Shown: positions 7,880 to 17,232, numbered from the stretch's first letter. The stretch is 64,000 nt of DNA from UBA7359 sp964523895 (GCA_964523895.1 CAZGBJ010000009.1:28870-92869); one strand, 5' to 3'. A program made the numbers and translations. The notes: generated by a model from the sequence alone, not told the origin.

Positions 7880-10301
7880 ATTTTCTTGCTGAACTTATTT
7901 GTTCAAGACGCGCTTTTAATTCAGGATCTTTGTCGGCATGAGACAATACATCTTTGCGACTTAGACGTAATAATGTCGTTGGTTTTATAGACTTAACATT
8001 TGCTGTTCTGACTTGTGTATCAAGCAAAGCCATTTCACCAAAGAAATCACCATCTCTAAGTTCAGTAATAGGTTCGTCTTCGTGTCCATCCTTATAAACA
8101 GAAACCAGACCGTGTGTAATGATGTAAAGTGAATCGCCCTTTTCTCCTTCGCCAATCACTATATCTCCCGATAAAAAAGTCATGGCTTTAGCATGTTTGG
8201 ATAGACGCTCTAGTAAATCATCTGACAAGCCATTTAATAATGGAACCATACCAATCAGTTCTTGCGGTTTTAGCTTAGGTGCAGGATCTGATATGGGTTG
8301 TAACTCATCAATCGCTTTATGTATACGTCGTTCAATATTGGTAAACACTTTGGAGCCAATTTCACCATGATGCTCAGCTTCTTCAATAAAGTATTCTGCC
8401 GCAACTAGTGCAACCTTGGCAAAAAGACGCGTTTCAAAACGTATAAAAAACTCCGGGAAATCAACCGCTACCTTTTCCAAACGTAGCTTTCTTCGGACAG
8501 AATGATGTTTATATTTATCAATAACATCTTGTTTAGGATTCTCTTCGAAATCATCTATCTTTTGTAACTGCTCAATCACTTTCTCACATATCAATATGCC
8601 AGCAATATCACGTTGCAGACTTTGAGAAAAACGAAGATATTGATAACGTGCCATTAGCCCTGCTGCCCAATCATGTTCACGTAACTGTTTTATTAATGCC
8701 GTTTCAAGCCTGACGAAGGGATTCGATTTTTCTTCTTTTTGACCATCGTCTGCGATTTCATCTGACAATAATTCTCGATCACGCAGCAACGCATTCTTAA
8801 TGTTCATATAAGTGTAGTACTGCAGAAAACCAATATCATAAAGATGCTTCAACTCCTGCATTTCTATACGTAATGCAGTGATATAAACATGGCGCTGCTC
8901 AATCGAGCTATCAGATGCTTCTTCATCAAGATAAAACACTTGTTGTGTTTTTTTCTGAATTAGCTGTTGTGTACTTCGGGATATTAAATCCGCACTATGA
9001 AATGAATCCAGTATATTTTCAGCGTATTGTTGTGACTGGATCAAACCATGTTTTAATTCGGCTACTTCTTCATTGGTAAATTTATCGAAACCCAATTTCT
9101 TCATAAGCGGTCTGATTGTCGATGCATTGACAAGCAAGGAAAATAAAACTACTCCCAAAGTTATATAAAGAATCGATTCACGACCTGGCATGTCGACAGG
9201 AATTGAAAGTACGATGGCTATAGCGAGTCCGCCTTTTAAACCTCCCCACCACATGATATGGCGTTCTCCCATAGAGACATTTGGTAATTTAAACATCTTT
9301 ATCGTCGCAGGGACCATACTATAAACACCTGCTGCCCTTGCAAATAACACCAAAGCAATTGCAATGAGAATACTATCAAGATGCGAATATAACTTGGATA
9401 GGTCAAGAGAAATGCCAACCAAAAGAAACAACAATGAGTTACAAATAAGTGCGATCACATCCCAGGTTTCATCAACTGATTCACGTTCACTTTGAGGTAT
9501 ACGACTTACACCCAATATTCCCAACGCTATTGCTGCAGCAACAACAGCCATTACACCAGACACATGAAAGATATGTTCAGCAATAGCAAAACTGCTATAG
9601 GCTAATACAATAGACATGATCATATAAGAACTCACGCCTGCACGAATTCGATACAGTAATTCACTAAGTACTACACCAATGATTGCACCGACAAACAAAC
9701 CACCGATAAACACGCGAAAGAATTCCAATACTGCATGACCCGCTTCTGAAGCACCGAAATGTTCGGTAATCGCCAAACCAAGAATGATGTTGAAAAATAC
9801 TATTGCCGTTGCATCATTTAATAAGGACTCCCCCTCAACCAGTATAGTTAATCGTTGTGGTGCACCAAGTTCTTTGAATAAGGCAATCACCGCCACTGGA
9901 TCAGTCGCCGAAATCAAGGCTCCGAATAACAGAGCATGAAAAATATTAAAATCCTGAATCAGCCAAAGACCCACACCAATCAATCCTGCGGAAATCAACA
10001 TGGCGGGAATAGCCAATACCAGGATCGGAACAATATCTTTCATTAATAAACGCGCATCCATATTGATTGCAGATTCAAATATCAATGCAGGGAGAAACAA
10101 GAACAACACCAGATCAGGTGTTAATTGAAATTGAAGAAGCACCTCAAACTCATGATTATGTCGTGCTATTAAACCGAGAATAATGCCCAGAATTACCAGA
10201 AAAACGGTATAAGGAATCGGTATGTTTTTGCAAATGGCCGCTGCTATCATAGCAACGGACAGAAGACCCATTACAACTAAAATAAGTTCTGATAATGGCA
10301 T
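7866..10301 (-). CDS. NhaP-type Na+/H+ antiporter with C-terminal cNMP-binding domain
   Basis: 811-residue CPA1-family cation/proton antiporter. About 12 membrane segments occupy the first ~420 residues, with family motifs LFLPALIFESAI, GALISATDPVAV, EGESLLNDATAIV and GGLKGGLAIAIVLSIP. A long soluble, charged region follows (~420-690). The C-terminal ~110 residues are a cyclic-nucleotide-binding fold (GDIVIGEGEKGDSLYIITHG) with a phosphate-binding cassette FGEMALLDTQVRTA that keeps the conserved Arg. The domain could couple ion transport to cAMP or cGMP; ligand binding is inferred. Downstream of hemE and the DUF368 gene on the same strand, with a 93-base gap. Confidence 0.9.
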   Translation of the reverse strand: MPLSELILVVMGLLSVAMIAAAICKNIPIPYTVFLVILGIILGLIARHNHEFEVLLQFQLTPDLVLFLFLPALIFESAINMDARLLMKDIVPILVLAIPAMLISAGLIGVGLWLIQDFNIFHALLFGALISATDPVAVIALFKELGAPQRLTILVEGESLLNDATAIVFFNIILGLAITEHFGASEAGHAVLEFFRVFIGGLFVGAIIGVVLSELLYRIRAGVSSYMIMSIVLAYSSFAIAEHIFHVSGVMAVVAAAIALGILGVSRIPQSERESVDETWDVIALICNSLLFLLVGISLDLSKLYSHLDSILIAIALVLFARAAGVYSMVPATIKMFKLPNVSMGERHIMWWGGLKGGLAIAIVLSIPVDMPGRESILYITLGVVLFSLLVNASTIRPLMKKLGFDKFTNEEVAELKHGLIQSQQYAENILDSFHSADLISRSTQQLIQKKTQQVFYLDEEASDSSIEQRHVYITALRIEMQELKHLYDIGFLQYYTYMNIKNALLRDRELLSDEIADDGQKEEKSNPFVRLETALIKQLREHDWAAGLMARYQYLRFSQSLQRDIAGILICEKVIEQLQKIDDFEENPKQDVIDKYKHHSVRRKLRLEKVAVDFPEFFIRFETRLFAKVALVAAEYFIEEAEHHGEIGSKVFTNIERRIHKAIDELQPISDPAPKLKPQELIGMVPLLNGLSDDLLERLSKHAKAMTFLSGDIVIGEGEKGDSLYIITHGLVSVYKDGHEDEPITELRDGDFFGEMALLDTQVRTANVKSIKPTTLLRLSRKDVLSHADKDPELKARLEQISSARKSIDS

Positions 10302-10394
10302 AACAATTCCTCTTAAGAGGCTATTCGGTAATAATGAATAACTTACTACTAATGTATATCAAGTTTCAACAATGCGCAAAATCTAGTTTATCTA

Positions 10395-11312
10395 TTATAA
10401 AAGTGCATTTTCTTTCTTTGAAAGAAAATCAAGAACAATAACTGCCAGCAAACCAATAAGCATCATAATGAGTGAGTATAGAATCTGATTAGTGAAAGCT
10501 TCAGGCATAATCGGCACAGATGAAATAAGCCTCTCTTTATTTCGAACAACTTCATATAAACGGGTCTGGAAAGGCCAAATAACATATAAAGAGGCAATTA
10601 ATATTCCGGTAATAAAGAGAATGGTCTGTTGATAAAAACGTTTTAATAAATATGACAGTAAGCGACTGAATAAGACAACACCCGTCACTATGCCAAATAT
10701 AAATGGCAATATAATCGAAAAATCTAAATAACCTATTGCATTAAAGATGTAAGCATACTTCTTCATCATCAATAAAATAAATGAACCTGATATTCCTGGA
10801 AGGATCATGGCTGAAATGGCTATTGCGCCGCATAGAAAGATAAACCAGGCATCATCTGGTGTTGTTGCGGGCACCATTGTTACGACAAAGCCTCCAAACA
10901 AAATACCAAATAATAGAAATAGAACTCGTCTTAACAACAAGTCCATGCCTAAATGTCGAAACAACATAACAATGGATCCCAATACTAGTCCGAAAAACAA
11001 ACCATAAATAATTTCCGGCTGGGTACGGATTAATGTTGGTAATGAAATAACTCGAGTAAAAAATAGTAAGGCGGCAACAATACCAATGCCCAATGGAATT
11101 AAAAACCCGAAGTGTGGACGATTAATCATGCCTTTTACGTTGAATGAAATGATCATTCTCAACCATTCACTATCAAACGATTTAATTGCATTGATTAATT
11201 GCGAATATATGCCAAGTATAAAAGCCATCGTGCCACCACTCACGCCTGGCACAACATCAGCAGAACCAACACAAAAGCCTTTACCAATTAACTTTAATCT
11301 GGAAATTAACAT
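10395..11312 (-). CDS. DUF368 family polytopic membrane protein
   Basis: 305 residues with roughly eight to nine hydrophobic segments. The N-terminal signature GSADVVPGVSGGTMAFILGIY and the later repeat-like LPGISGSFILLMMKKYAYI are the duplicated PGxSGG/PGxSGS motifs of DUF368. Members of this family have been implicated in polyprenyl-phosphate flipping at the envelope; whether this one does so is inference. It follows hemE by 13 bases on the same strand, so cotranscription is likely. Confidence 0.85.
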   Translation of the reverse strand: MLISRLKLIGKGFCVGSADVVPGVSGGTMAFILGIYSQLINAIKSFDSEWLRMIISFNVKGMINRPHFGFLIPLGIGIVAALLFFTRVISLPTLIRTQPEIIYGLFFGLVLGSIVMLFRHLGMDLLLRRVLFLLFGILFGGFVVTMVPATTPDDAWFIFLCGAIAISAMILPGISGSFILLMMKKYAYIFNAIGYLDFSIILPFIFGIVTGVVLFSRLLSYLLKRFYQQTILFITGILIASLYVIWPFQTRLYEVVRNKERLISSVPIMPEAFTNQILYSLIMMLIGLLAVIVLDFLSKKENALL

Positions 11313-11325
11313 TACACGAAAATAA

Positions 11326-12381
11326 TTACTTACTTAAATCATGAACCGCATTGATAAATGCGCCCGCATTTTCAGGATCTATATCTGGCGTTATACCATG
11401 ACCCAGATTAAACACATGTCCAGGTCCTCTGCCAAAACCATCGAGAATCGTTTTCACTTCTTTACGAATTACTTCAGGGTTAGTTTTTAGAATAGCGGGA
11501 TCCATATTGCCCTGTAATGCAACACGATCACCAATGTTCTCTCGAACTTGGCCAATATCCTGTGTCCAGTCCAGACCCACTGCATCACAACCTGTCTCTG
11601 CAATCGTTTCAAGCCACAAGCCCGCACCTTTAGTAAACAAAATTACCGGGATTTTATTTCCTTCATATTCGCGTTCTAATCCATCAAGAATTTGTTGCAT
11701 GTAGGCAAGAGAAAATGCTTGATAAGCAGGCGTTGATAATGCTCCGCCCCAGGTATCAAAGATCTGTATCACTTGTGCACCTGCTCTTATTTGCGCATTT
11801 AAATAAAGTGTTACGGCTTTTGCTACATGATTAAGCAAGAGATGTAGACTTTCAGGCTCCTGATATAACATCGTTTTAACTTTGCCAAAATCTTTACTCG
11901 AGCCGCCTTCGATCATATACGTTGCCAGAGTCCATGGACTTCCGGCAAAACCTATCAACGGTACACAACCATCAAGCTCATTGCGTATTAAACGAACCGC
12001 ATCCATGACATAACCTAGATCGTCTTCCGGATCCGGCATGGGTAGTTTCTTAATATCGGCAAGAGATGCAATTGGCTTATCAAATTTTGGCCCAACAGAT
12101 TCAATTAGCTTTAAACCCAAACCCATAGCATCAGGAATAGTTAAAATGTCAGAAAACAAAATTGCCGCATCTAATGGATAGCGATCCAGTGGCTGCAAGG
12201 TGACCTCACAGGCCAGATCGGGCGTTTGGCATAAAGTAACAAAATCACCTGCCTTTTCCCGAGTCGCTCGATATTCAGGTAAGTAACGCCCCGCCTGGCG
12301 CATCATCCACACTGGTGTCATATCAACAGCTTGTCGAAATAAGGCTCTAATCAAACGATCATTTTTTAATTCAGTCGGCAT
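11326..12381 (-). CDS. hemE: Uroporphyrinogen decarboxylase
   Basis: Cytoplasmic enzyme converting uroporphyrinogen III to coproporphyrinogen III in haem synthesis. 351 residues, the usual length. Family motifs are present: MMRQAGRYLPEYRATR near residue 27 (substrate-binding Arg), the ILFSDILTIPDAMG strand, IGFAGSPWTLATYMIEGG, and the C-terminal FNLGHGITPDIDPEN. First gene of a probable hemE-DUF368-antiporter transcript. Confidence 0.97.
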   Translation of the reverse strand: MPTELKNDRLIRALFRQAVDMTPVWMMRQAGRYLPEYRATREKAGDFVTLCQTPDLACEVTLQPLDRYPLDAAILFSDILTIPDAMGLGLKLIESVGPKFDKPIASLADIKKLPMPDPEDDLGYVMDAVRLIRNELDGCVPLIGFAGSPWTLATYMIEGGSSKDFGKVKTMLYQEPESLHLLLNHVAKAVTLYLNAQIRAGAQVIQIFDTWGGALSTPAYQAFSLAYMQQILDGLEREYEGNKIPVILFTKGAGLWLETIAETGCDAVGLDWTQDIGQVRENIGDRVALQGNMDPAILKTNPEVIRKEVKTILDGFGRGPGHVFNLGHGITPDIDPENAGAFINAVHDLSK

Positions 12382-12570
12382 ACAAACTAACTTTTTGTTT
12401 TTATTAAGGAAATGATACTAAAATACGCGACTAAATTCACTTTAATTAAACCTGATAAATTAGTAGCTTTAAAACAAATGAAAATATACTCTTAAAAGTT
12501 CTATATCAATGGTCATGACAATTAATCTGGACCTTCAAACATTTTATTGACCATAACCAGGAGCAAACAA

Positions 12571-12921
12571 ATGATCATACCCGTTAGTGAACTCATTGCA
12601 GCGGCTAAATCGCAATGTAATTGTGTTGACCAGCTTGCGGCAAAATTATTTTTTGATCGACACGATGATGCCATTATTATTGATGTACGCGAGCCCAATG
12701 AAGCCGAAGAATCAAGTTTAATTGACTCAACTAATATTCCTCGGGGACTATTGGAAATGAAGATTACCGATATTTGTAGTGACCATAACACACCTATATT
12801 GATTCATTGTGGTGCTGGAGGACGCGCTTCATTATCAGCATCAACATTACAAATGATGGGTTACGCAAACGTCCATGTTATTGATGCCAAATTTGATGAA
12901 ATAAAACATGTATTTGGTTAA
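12571..12921 (+). CDS. Single-domain rhodanese-like protein
   Basis: 116-residue cytoplasmic rhodanese. The active-site loop is HCGAGGRAS with Cys80 and Arg85 (C-x4-R), after the strand TPILIH. The opening AIIIDVREPNEAEES is the typical substrate-side motif. I start at ATG 12571 because AGGAG sits 8 bases upstream; an in-frame TTG at 12547 lacks such a site. Likely a persulfide or sulfane-sulfur carrier. It converges with the YqeC-like gene, stops 14 bases apart. Confidence 0.88.
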   Translation: MIIPVSELIAAAKSQCNCVDQLAAKLFFDRHDDAIIIDVREPNEAEESSLIDSTNIPRGLLEMKITDICSDHNTPILIHCGAGGRASLSASTLQMMGYANVHVIDAKFDEIKHVFG

Positions 12922-12935
12922 TGACAGATAATAAT

Positions 12936-13685
12936 TTATCGCGATACCACATCAACAATGGCTTGTTCCTTCTTCATCGATGCGAGCACGACTGTATCAA
13001 ACCGCTCTGTTAATTGTAGTGCTTTATTCGCAGCTTCTCTGGCAAGTTTCTCTAGTTCACTATCATCAACCATATTGATCAAGGGAATGACTTTTGCAGA
13101 ACCTGTATTTTTTAATGACCCTGTAGGTGAAGCCAATAAACGAGCTATATATTCAGGTTTAATTTCATCGCCTTCATTTAATCCAGTAAGCTTTGTAATT
13201 TGATCGACACGATGAGCTATTTCATCGGTTAGTGGCAAACCGATAACTTTTGCAGAAAGGATAGGAATAACCGTCGTAGTACTATCAGGAATGGGGGGTT
13301 CATGTTCAGCTGGAGCTTTTACAAAACGACCACGCGCACCATCAGCCTTAATAAGCATCAGATTAAAATTTCCAGTGTCCTTAAAATCTTGTATTAATTC
13401 TGGGCTAACGCCTGCACGTCTTCCAAATCGTTCAGAAGGTTTTGCAAATGCAATCGATTTTGAATCATTGTCATTCTTTATAGCAATAAGTAGATCACTT
13501 TCAGCACCAATGTAATTGGTTGCCTTTAATGACTTGGGGAAATATTCAATATGTGCCGTTGCTGTTATGCCGACCCGTCCAGAATGCGCCTCGGCCAAAC
13601 GGAACATCGTCGTTTTTTTACCACCTGCACCAACGCAACAAACAATACCGCTGTGTGCATTAAAAATATCAAGTAGTTCTACCAC
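12936..13685 (-). CDS. yqeC: YqeC-like selenium/molybdenum-hydroxylase accessory protein
   Basis: 249-residue P-loop-like protein with the signatures of the YqeC family: an N-terminal nucleotide-binding motif VGAGGKKTTMFRLAE, the TATAHIEYF segment, the central IKADGARGRFVKAPAEHEPP, and a C-terminal half with SAKVIGLPL and LLASPTGSLKN. YqeC was predicted by genomic association to assist selenium-dependent molybdenum hydroxylases; its biochemistry is not settled. It overlaps the MddA-like gene upstream by 7 bases, so they are probably cotranscribed. No molybdenum hydroxylase gene is visible nearby. Confidence 0.75.
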   Translation of the reverse strand: MVELLDIFNAHSGIVCCVGAGGKKTTMFRLAEAHSGRVGITATAHIEYFPKSLKATNYIGAESDLLIAIKNDNDSKSIAFAKPSERFGRRAGVSPELIQDFKDTGNFNLMLIKADGARGRFVKAPAEHEPPIPDSTTTVIPILSAKVIGLPLTDEIAHRVDQITKLTGLNEGDEIKPEYIARLLASPTGSLKNTGSAKVIPLINMVDDSELEKLAREAANKALQLTERFDTVVLASMKKEQAIVDVVSR

Positions 13686-14404
13686 TTAAATGGAAACAAC
13701 ATTGGCACTTTTTTCTGATAGTTTTTATAAACATCGCCAAAAAGGCTAACCAGATCGTGTTCTTCAAATTGTAAAGCGATAAAGATATAAATCGTTGTTA
13801 CGGCCGCAAATAACAAATGGCCTGCGGTCATTGTTGGCGTTGCCCAAAACGCAATAATAAAACCCAGCATGATCGGGTGGCGACACAAGTTATACAAACC
13901 GACTATTCTAAAATCCAATTCACTATAATCCTGTCCTTTAAAATTTAAATAAACTTGACGCAAGCCGAATAAATCAAAATGATTAATCATAAAAGTAGAC
14001 AACAACACGAATAACCATCCGAGCCAAAATGTTCCCGTTAAAATCATGCTGCCAATAGATGATTCAACATGCCAAATAACATCTGGCATTGGTTGCCAAC
14101 AATAGTAAAGTAAAAACAATAGCAGACTAGACAACAAAACATAGGTACTACGTTCGATAACGGCAGGAACAAATTTCGTAAACCACTGTTTAAATGCCGG
14201 TCGCGCCATCACACTATGTTGAATGGCAAACAATCCAAGCAGAACAACATTAATTATTATTGAAGGAATTAATGCGCCTGCTTCACCGCTATCGATCGAC
14301 TTTGGAACCAGAATATTGCCCACAAAGCCTATGGCATATAGAAAAGATAGAAAGAAAACAATATAACTCACTATGCCATATAAGCTTACAAGTGCCTTAT
14401 TCAT
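13679..14404 (-). CDS. mddA: MddA-like methanethiol S-methyltransferase
   Basis: 241-residue integral membrane protein of the NnrU/isoprenylcysteine-methyltransferase superfamily. The closest recognisable family is MddA, which methylates methanethiol to dimethyl sulfide using S-adenosylmethionine. Characteristic segments: FAIQHSVMARPAFKQWF, IERSTYVLLSSLLLFLLYY, and the SAM-binding LYNLCRHPIMLGFIIAFWAT. About six membrane spans. MddA activity is inferred; NnrU-like relatives have other roles. First gene of a two-gene transcript with the YqeC-like gene. Confidence 0.78.
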   Translation of the reverse strand: MNKALVSLYGIVSYIVFFLSFLYAIGFVGNILVPKSIDSGEAGALIPSIIINVVLLGLFAIQHSVMARPAFKQWFTKFVPAVIERSTYVLLSSLLLFLLYYCWQPMPDVIWHVESSIGSMILTGTFWLGWLFVLLSTFMINHFDLFGLRQVYLNFKGQDYSELDFRIVGLYNLCRHPIMLGFIIAFWATPTMTAGHLLFAAVTTIYIFIALQFEEHDLVSLFGDVYKNYQKKVPMLFPFKW

Positions 14405-14428
14405 AACTTCCTCCTATTCTTATTTTGC

Positions 14429-15343
14429 TTAACAATTATTATCCTTTAAAATAGTACTAGCTGCCATTGCCTTGCCAGGTAAAACTTCAAGTAAATATTC
14501 AACCAGATAACGAACCCGCGTGGGTAGATGTCTCCTATTTGGATAGATGATCCAGGTTGCTGCATCATCAACTTCATAATCCTCCAGAACGACTTCAAGT
14601 TCCCCTGTTTTAAGATGCTCGTCGAAATAATAATCAGAGAATCTCACAACACCCATTCCCTCTCGTGCAGCAGAAACAAGTGCGCGACCATTATTACTCG
14701 TCCAACTACCACGTACCTTCACTTCCTGAATACGATCCGGGTATTTAAAACGCCAGGACATTTCTGGAAACACCAAACAATTATGTATTCGAAGATCTTC
14801 CGGCGTCTTCGGTTTACCATGCTCTTTAAAATAAGAAGGACTGGCACAGACCATCATACGACGTTGTTCAACCTTTCGTGCAATCAACGAACTATCATTA
14901 AGTGCGCTCATACGAATGGCAATATCAAAACCTTCTTCGATAATATCAACTACTTGCATTGATGCTTCCAGGTTGACAGATACCTCAGGATATTTTTTAA
15001 CGAACTTGGCTACAGCAGATGCAACATACCGTTCAGCATATTCGCCACCTGCTGTAATGCGCACTAAGCCCTTTGGCTTCTCCTGCAAATCGGCCATCTC
15101 AGATTCTAATGATTCAAGTTGGTCGAGTATCTCTCGGCTGCGTTCATAATACACCTGCCCCATCTCCGTCAGATGCACCTTACGGGTTGTTCTTTGTAAT
15201 AAACGAATATCCAGTCGATCTTCAAGCCGTGCCACCTGACGACTAACAAACGAGGTCGAAACATTTAGCTGCCGGCCGGCCGCAGTAAAGCCACCCTGCT
15301 CAACAACTTCGACAAATTCCCGAAGACCTTCTTGCCCAATCAT
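14429..15343 (-). CDS. LysR-family transcriptional regulator
   Basis: 304 residues: an N-terminal winged helix-turn-helix (~1-60, FTAAGRQLNVSTSFVSRQVARLE) and a periplasmic-binding-like effector domain (~90-290, with the VRITAGGEYAERYV start and the IRMSALNDSSLIARK region). It is transcribed divergently from the glutathione S-transferase gene across a 111-base gap, the usual LysR-type arrangement, so that gene is the likely target. Effector unknown. Confidence 0.9.
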   Translation of the reverse strand: MIGQEGLREFVEVVEQGGFTAAGRQLNVSTSFVSRQVARLEDRLDIRLLQRTTRKVHLTEMGQVYYERSREILDQLESLESEMADLQEKPKGLVRITAGGEYAERYVASAVAKFVKKYPEVSVNLEASMQVVDIIEEGFDIAIRMSALNDSSLIARKVEQRRMMVCASPSYFKEHGKPKTPEDLRIHNCLVFPEMSWRFKYPDRIQEVKVRGSWTSNNGRALVSAAREGMGVVRFSDYYFDEHLKTGELEVVLEDYEVDDAATWIIYPNRRHLPTRVRYLVEYLLEVLPGKAMAASTILKDNNC

Positions 15344-15454
15344 TATTGTTCCTATGCAATAATCTATTAACTAAATACAATATTAATCTTTTTAATTCAA
15401 TAATGTAAGCTTTTCTCCGAGCTTAAATTAAACCAACAGAAGGAGATAATTAAG

Positions 15455-16069
15455 ATGATCAAACTACACAGATTTGCACTCTCAGGACATGCCCATCGTG
15501 CGGAATTGTTTCTATCATTATTAGGACTGGATTATTCACTCGTCGATGTGGATTTGAAAAATGGCGAACAAAAAACCGACAAATTTTTAAAGATGAATCC
15601 CTTCGGACAAGTCCCCGTGCTTGATGATAACGGTGTCATTATTTCTGACTCAAATGCCATTCTCATTTACCTGGCAAAAAAGTATGACGACGGTCACTGG
15701 CTACCTGAGGATCCTCTTGCTTCGGCCAAGACACAACAATGGCTATCCATTGCTGCTGGACCAATATCATCAGGCCCGGCAACTGCGAGACTCATTACAC
15801 TATTCGGTGCGAACTATAACGCCGATGAAGTTATTCAGCGTTCCAATGAATTACTTACCGTTATTGATTCTGAATTAAATGGTAACTCATTTCTGCTTGG
15901 TGACGGTCCTACCATCGCTGATGTCGCAGCATATAGCTACATTGCACATGCCCCGGAAGGCAATGTTTCATTGGCGCCACATAAGAATATTCTTTCGTGG
16001 TTAAAACGCGTTGAATCATTAAAGGGATTCATAGCAATGCAAAGTAGCAAGGTTGGTTTGGCTGCTTGA
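15455..16069 (+). CDS. Glutathione S-transferase family protein
   Basis: 204-residue cytosolic GST. The thioredoxin-like N-terminal domain (~1-78) contains FGQVPVLDDNGVIISDSNAI, the cis-Pro loop and glutathione gamma-Glu-binding ES-type site (here DSNAI). The helical C-terminal domain includes the N-capping motif GPTIADVAAYSYI. Ribosome site AGGAG lies 11 bases before the ATG. A tRNA-Cys gene begins 7 bases after the stop, so the tRNA could be processed from this transcript. Probably regulated by the divergent LysR gene. Confidence 0.9.
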   Translation: MIKLHRFALSGHAHRAELFLSLLGLDYSLVDVDLKNGEQKTDKFLKMNPFGQVPVLDDNGVIISDSNAILIYLAKKYDDGHWLPEDPLASAKTQQWLSIAAGPISSGPATARLITLFGANYNADEVIQRSNELLTVIDSELNGNSFLLGDGPTIADVAAYSYIAHAPEGNVSLAPHKNILSWLKRVESLKGFIAMQSSKVGLAA

Positions 16070-16076
16070 TCAGTTT

Positions 16077-16147
16077 GGCTGGGTGGCAGATATATGCAAC
16101 GGTGTGCAAAGCCGTTTATGTCGGTTCAACTCCGACCCCAGCCTCCA
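16077..16147 (+). tRNA. tRNA-Cys (GCA), reduced D-loop
   Basis: Folded by hand. Acceptor GGCTGGG (16077-16083) pairs with CCCAGCC (16137-16143), followed by encoded TCCA. The anticodon stem ACGGT/GCCGT encloses loop GTGCAAA with anticodon GCA at 16106-16108, and the T-arm is GTCGG/CCGAC with loop TTCAACT. The D-arm is odd: stem GCA/TGC encloses only GATATA, without the conserved G18-G19 pair that would dock with the T-loop. Compared with ordinary gammaproteobacterial tRNA-Cys, about three bases are missing from this loop. It starts 7 bases after the GST stop codon. Confidence 0.85.
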
Positions 16148-16181
16148 TATTCATAAACATTAATAATTCAGGTGAAATAAC

Positions 16182-16736
16182 ATGAGAGAATATGTCAGTG
16201 ATATTGCTTTTACCGACAAAGTAAAAGAGATTCAAAAACAAAAAGGTTCCCGTAACAGCTATGCACATATGGAACAACGTGGGAGCTGGGAGAATACTGT
16301 AACTGCTCAACTCAAAGACTTCCTCGCAGAACGTGATTCATTTTATATGGCAACTGTTAATAGTGAGGGACAACCCTACATTCAACACCGTGGCGGACCG
16401 AAAGGTTTTTTAAAAATAATTGATGAGCGCACGCTGGGTTTTGCTGACTTCAAAGGCAATAAACAATACATATCTTATGGCAATCTGGAAGAAAACAATA
16501 AAGTCTGCCTATTTTTTATGGACTATCCGAATCGCACCCGCATAAAGCTTTGGGGCACATCTGAGGTCAATGAAGAAGACGAATCATTAATTAAACAATT
16601 ATCTGTTTCCGATTATAAAGGCGCTGTCAAACGTGCTTTCATTATTCATGTAGAAGCCTGGGACAGAAACTGTCCACAACACATCACTCCTCGTTATACT
16701 AAAGAAGAATTGGAACTAATGGACAAAGCAGAATGA
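16182..16736 (+). CDS. Pyridoxamine 5'-phosphate oxidase-like flavin-binding protein
   Basis: 184 residues with the split-barrel FMN-binding fold typical of the general PNPOx-like family: FYMATVNSEGQPYIQHRGGPKGFLK followed by LGFADFKGNKQYISYGNL and KVCLFFMDYPNRTRIKLWG. The C-terminus HVEAWDRNCPQHITPRYTKEE is typical of a widespread subfamily annotated as pyridoxamine 5'-phosphate oxidase-related. The substrate is unknown, and it is not the vitamin B6 enzyme PdxH. It begins 35 bases after the tRNA-Cys. Confidence 0.85.
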   Translation: MREYVSDIAFTDKVKEIQKQKGSRNSYAHMEQRGSWENTVTAQLKDFLAERDSFYMATVNSEGQPYIQHRGGPKGFLKIIDERTLGFADFKGNKQYISYGNLEENNKVCLFFMDYPNRTRIKLWGTSEVNEEDESLIKQLSVSDYKGAVKRAFIIHVEAWDRNCPQHITPRYTKEELELMDKAE

Positions 16737-16887
16737 ATTAAGGCAAGACAATAATCAGCAAAATGCACACCATCCCAGGTGGAATACGCCTCGAATTTAT
16801 TGCAGTTGAGTAGTAATATTCAGTCTCATAAAGAAATAGCATTATTTCTAACAAATAATCAATAAGCGCTAAAGCAAGAAAGTATTT

Positions 16888-17232
16888 ATGGAAAGAGATC
16901 CTGAAAATTTCCCCGACGATATCAATGGCGATACATTATGGAGAATGCTGGAAAACGGTGACGATTTATCTATAGAAAGAGAAATAGAATTCACTGTTAT
17001 TTTTCCTACCGAAGACGATGCGCTGCAATTTGGAGAGGCCTTGTTGATTAACCGGCAAAAAATTCTATTATGTGACAACGAAGAAAATAATGAATACCCG
17101 TTCGAAATTGTTGTTTATGTTTATATGGAAGCAACTCATGAGGAAATTTCGGGTTACGAGGATTTACTGGAATTACACGCAACACAATACAATGGGCTTA
17201 ATGATGGCTGGGGCTCGCTTACAGGGATGTAA
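16888..17232 (+). CDS. rraB: RraB-like regulator of RNase E
   Basis: 114-residue acidic protein resembling the RraB (YjgD/RNase E inhibitor) family: FTVIFPTEDDALQFGEAL, then a beta-rich segment FEIVVYVYMEATHEEISGYE and the C-terminal YNGLNDGWGSLTGM that marks the family (an ...GWG... ending). RraB binds RNase E and modulates mRNA decay in E. coli. Stands alone, 151 bases after the PNPOx-like gene. The hairpin repeat at 17238 begins right after its stop. Confidence 0.72.
   Translation: MERDPENFPDDINGDTLWRMLENGDDLSIEREIEFTVIFPTEDDALQFGEALLINRQKILLCDNEENNEYPFEIVVYVYMEATHEEISGYEDLLELHATQYNGLNDGWGSLTGM

Noticed and set aside
14528..14962. 144-codon plus-strand frame opposite the LysR gene
   Set aside because: A shadow of the strongly supported LysR-family gene on the other strand, with low-complexity, unconserved sequence.
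16756..16785. CACCATCCCAGGTGG as another member of the TCCN-hairpin family
   Set aside because: The stem is interrupted by an A-A mismatch next to the loop and the flanking phrases are absent, so it was left out of the family.
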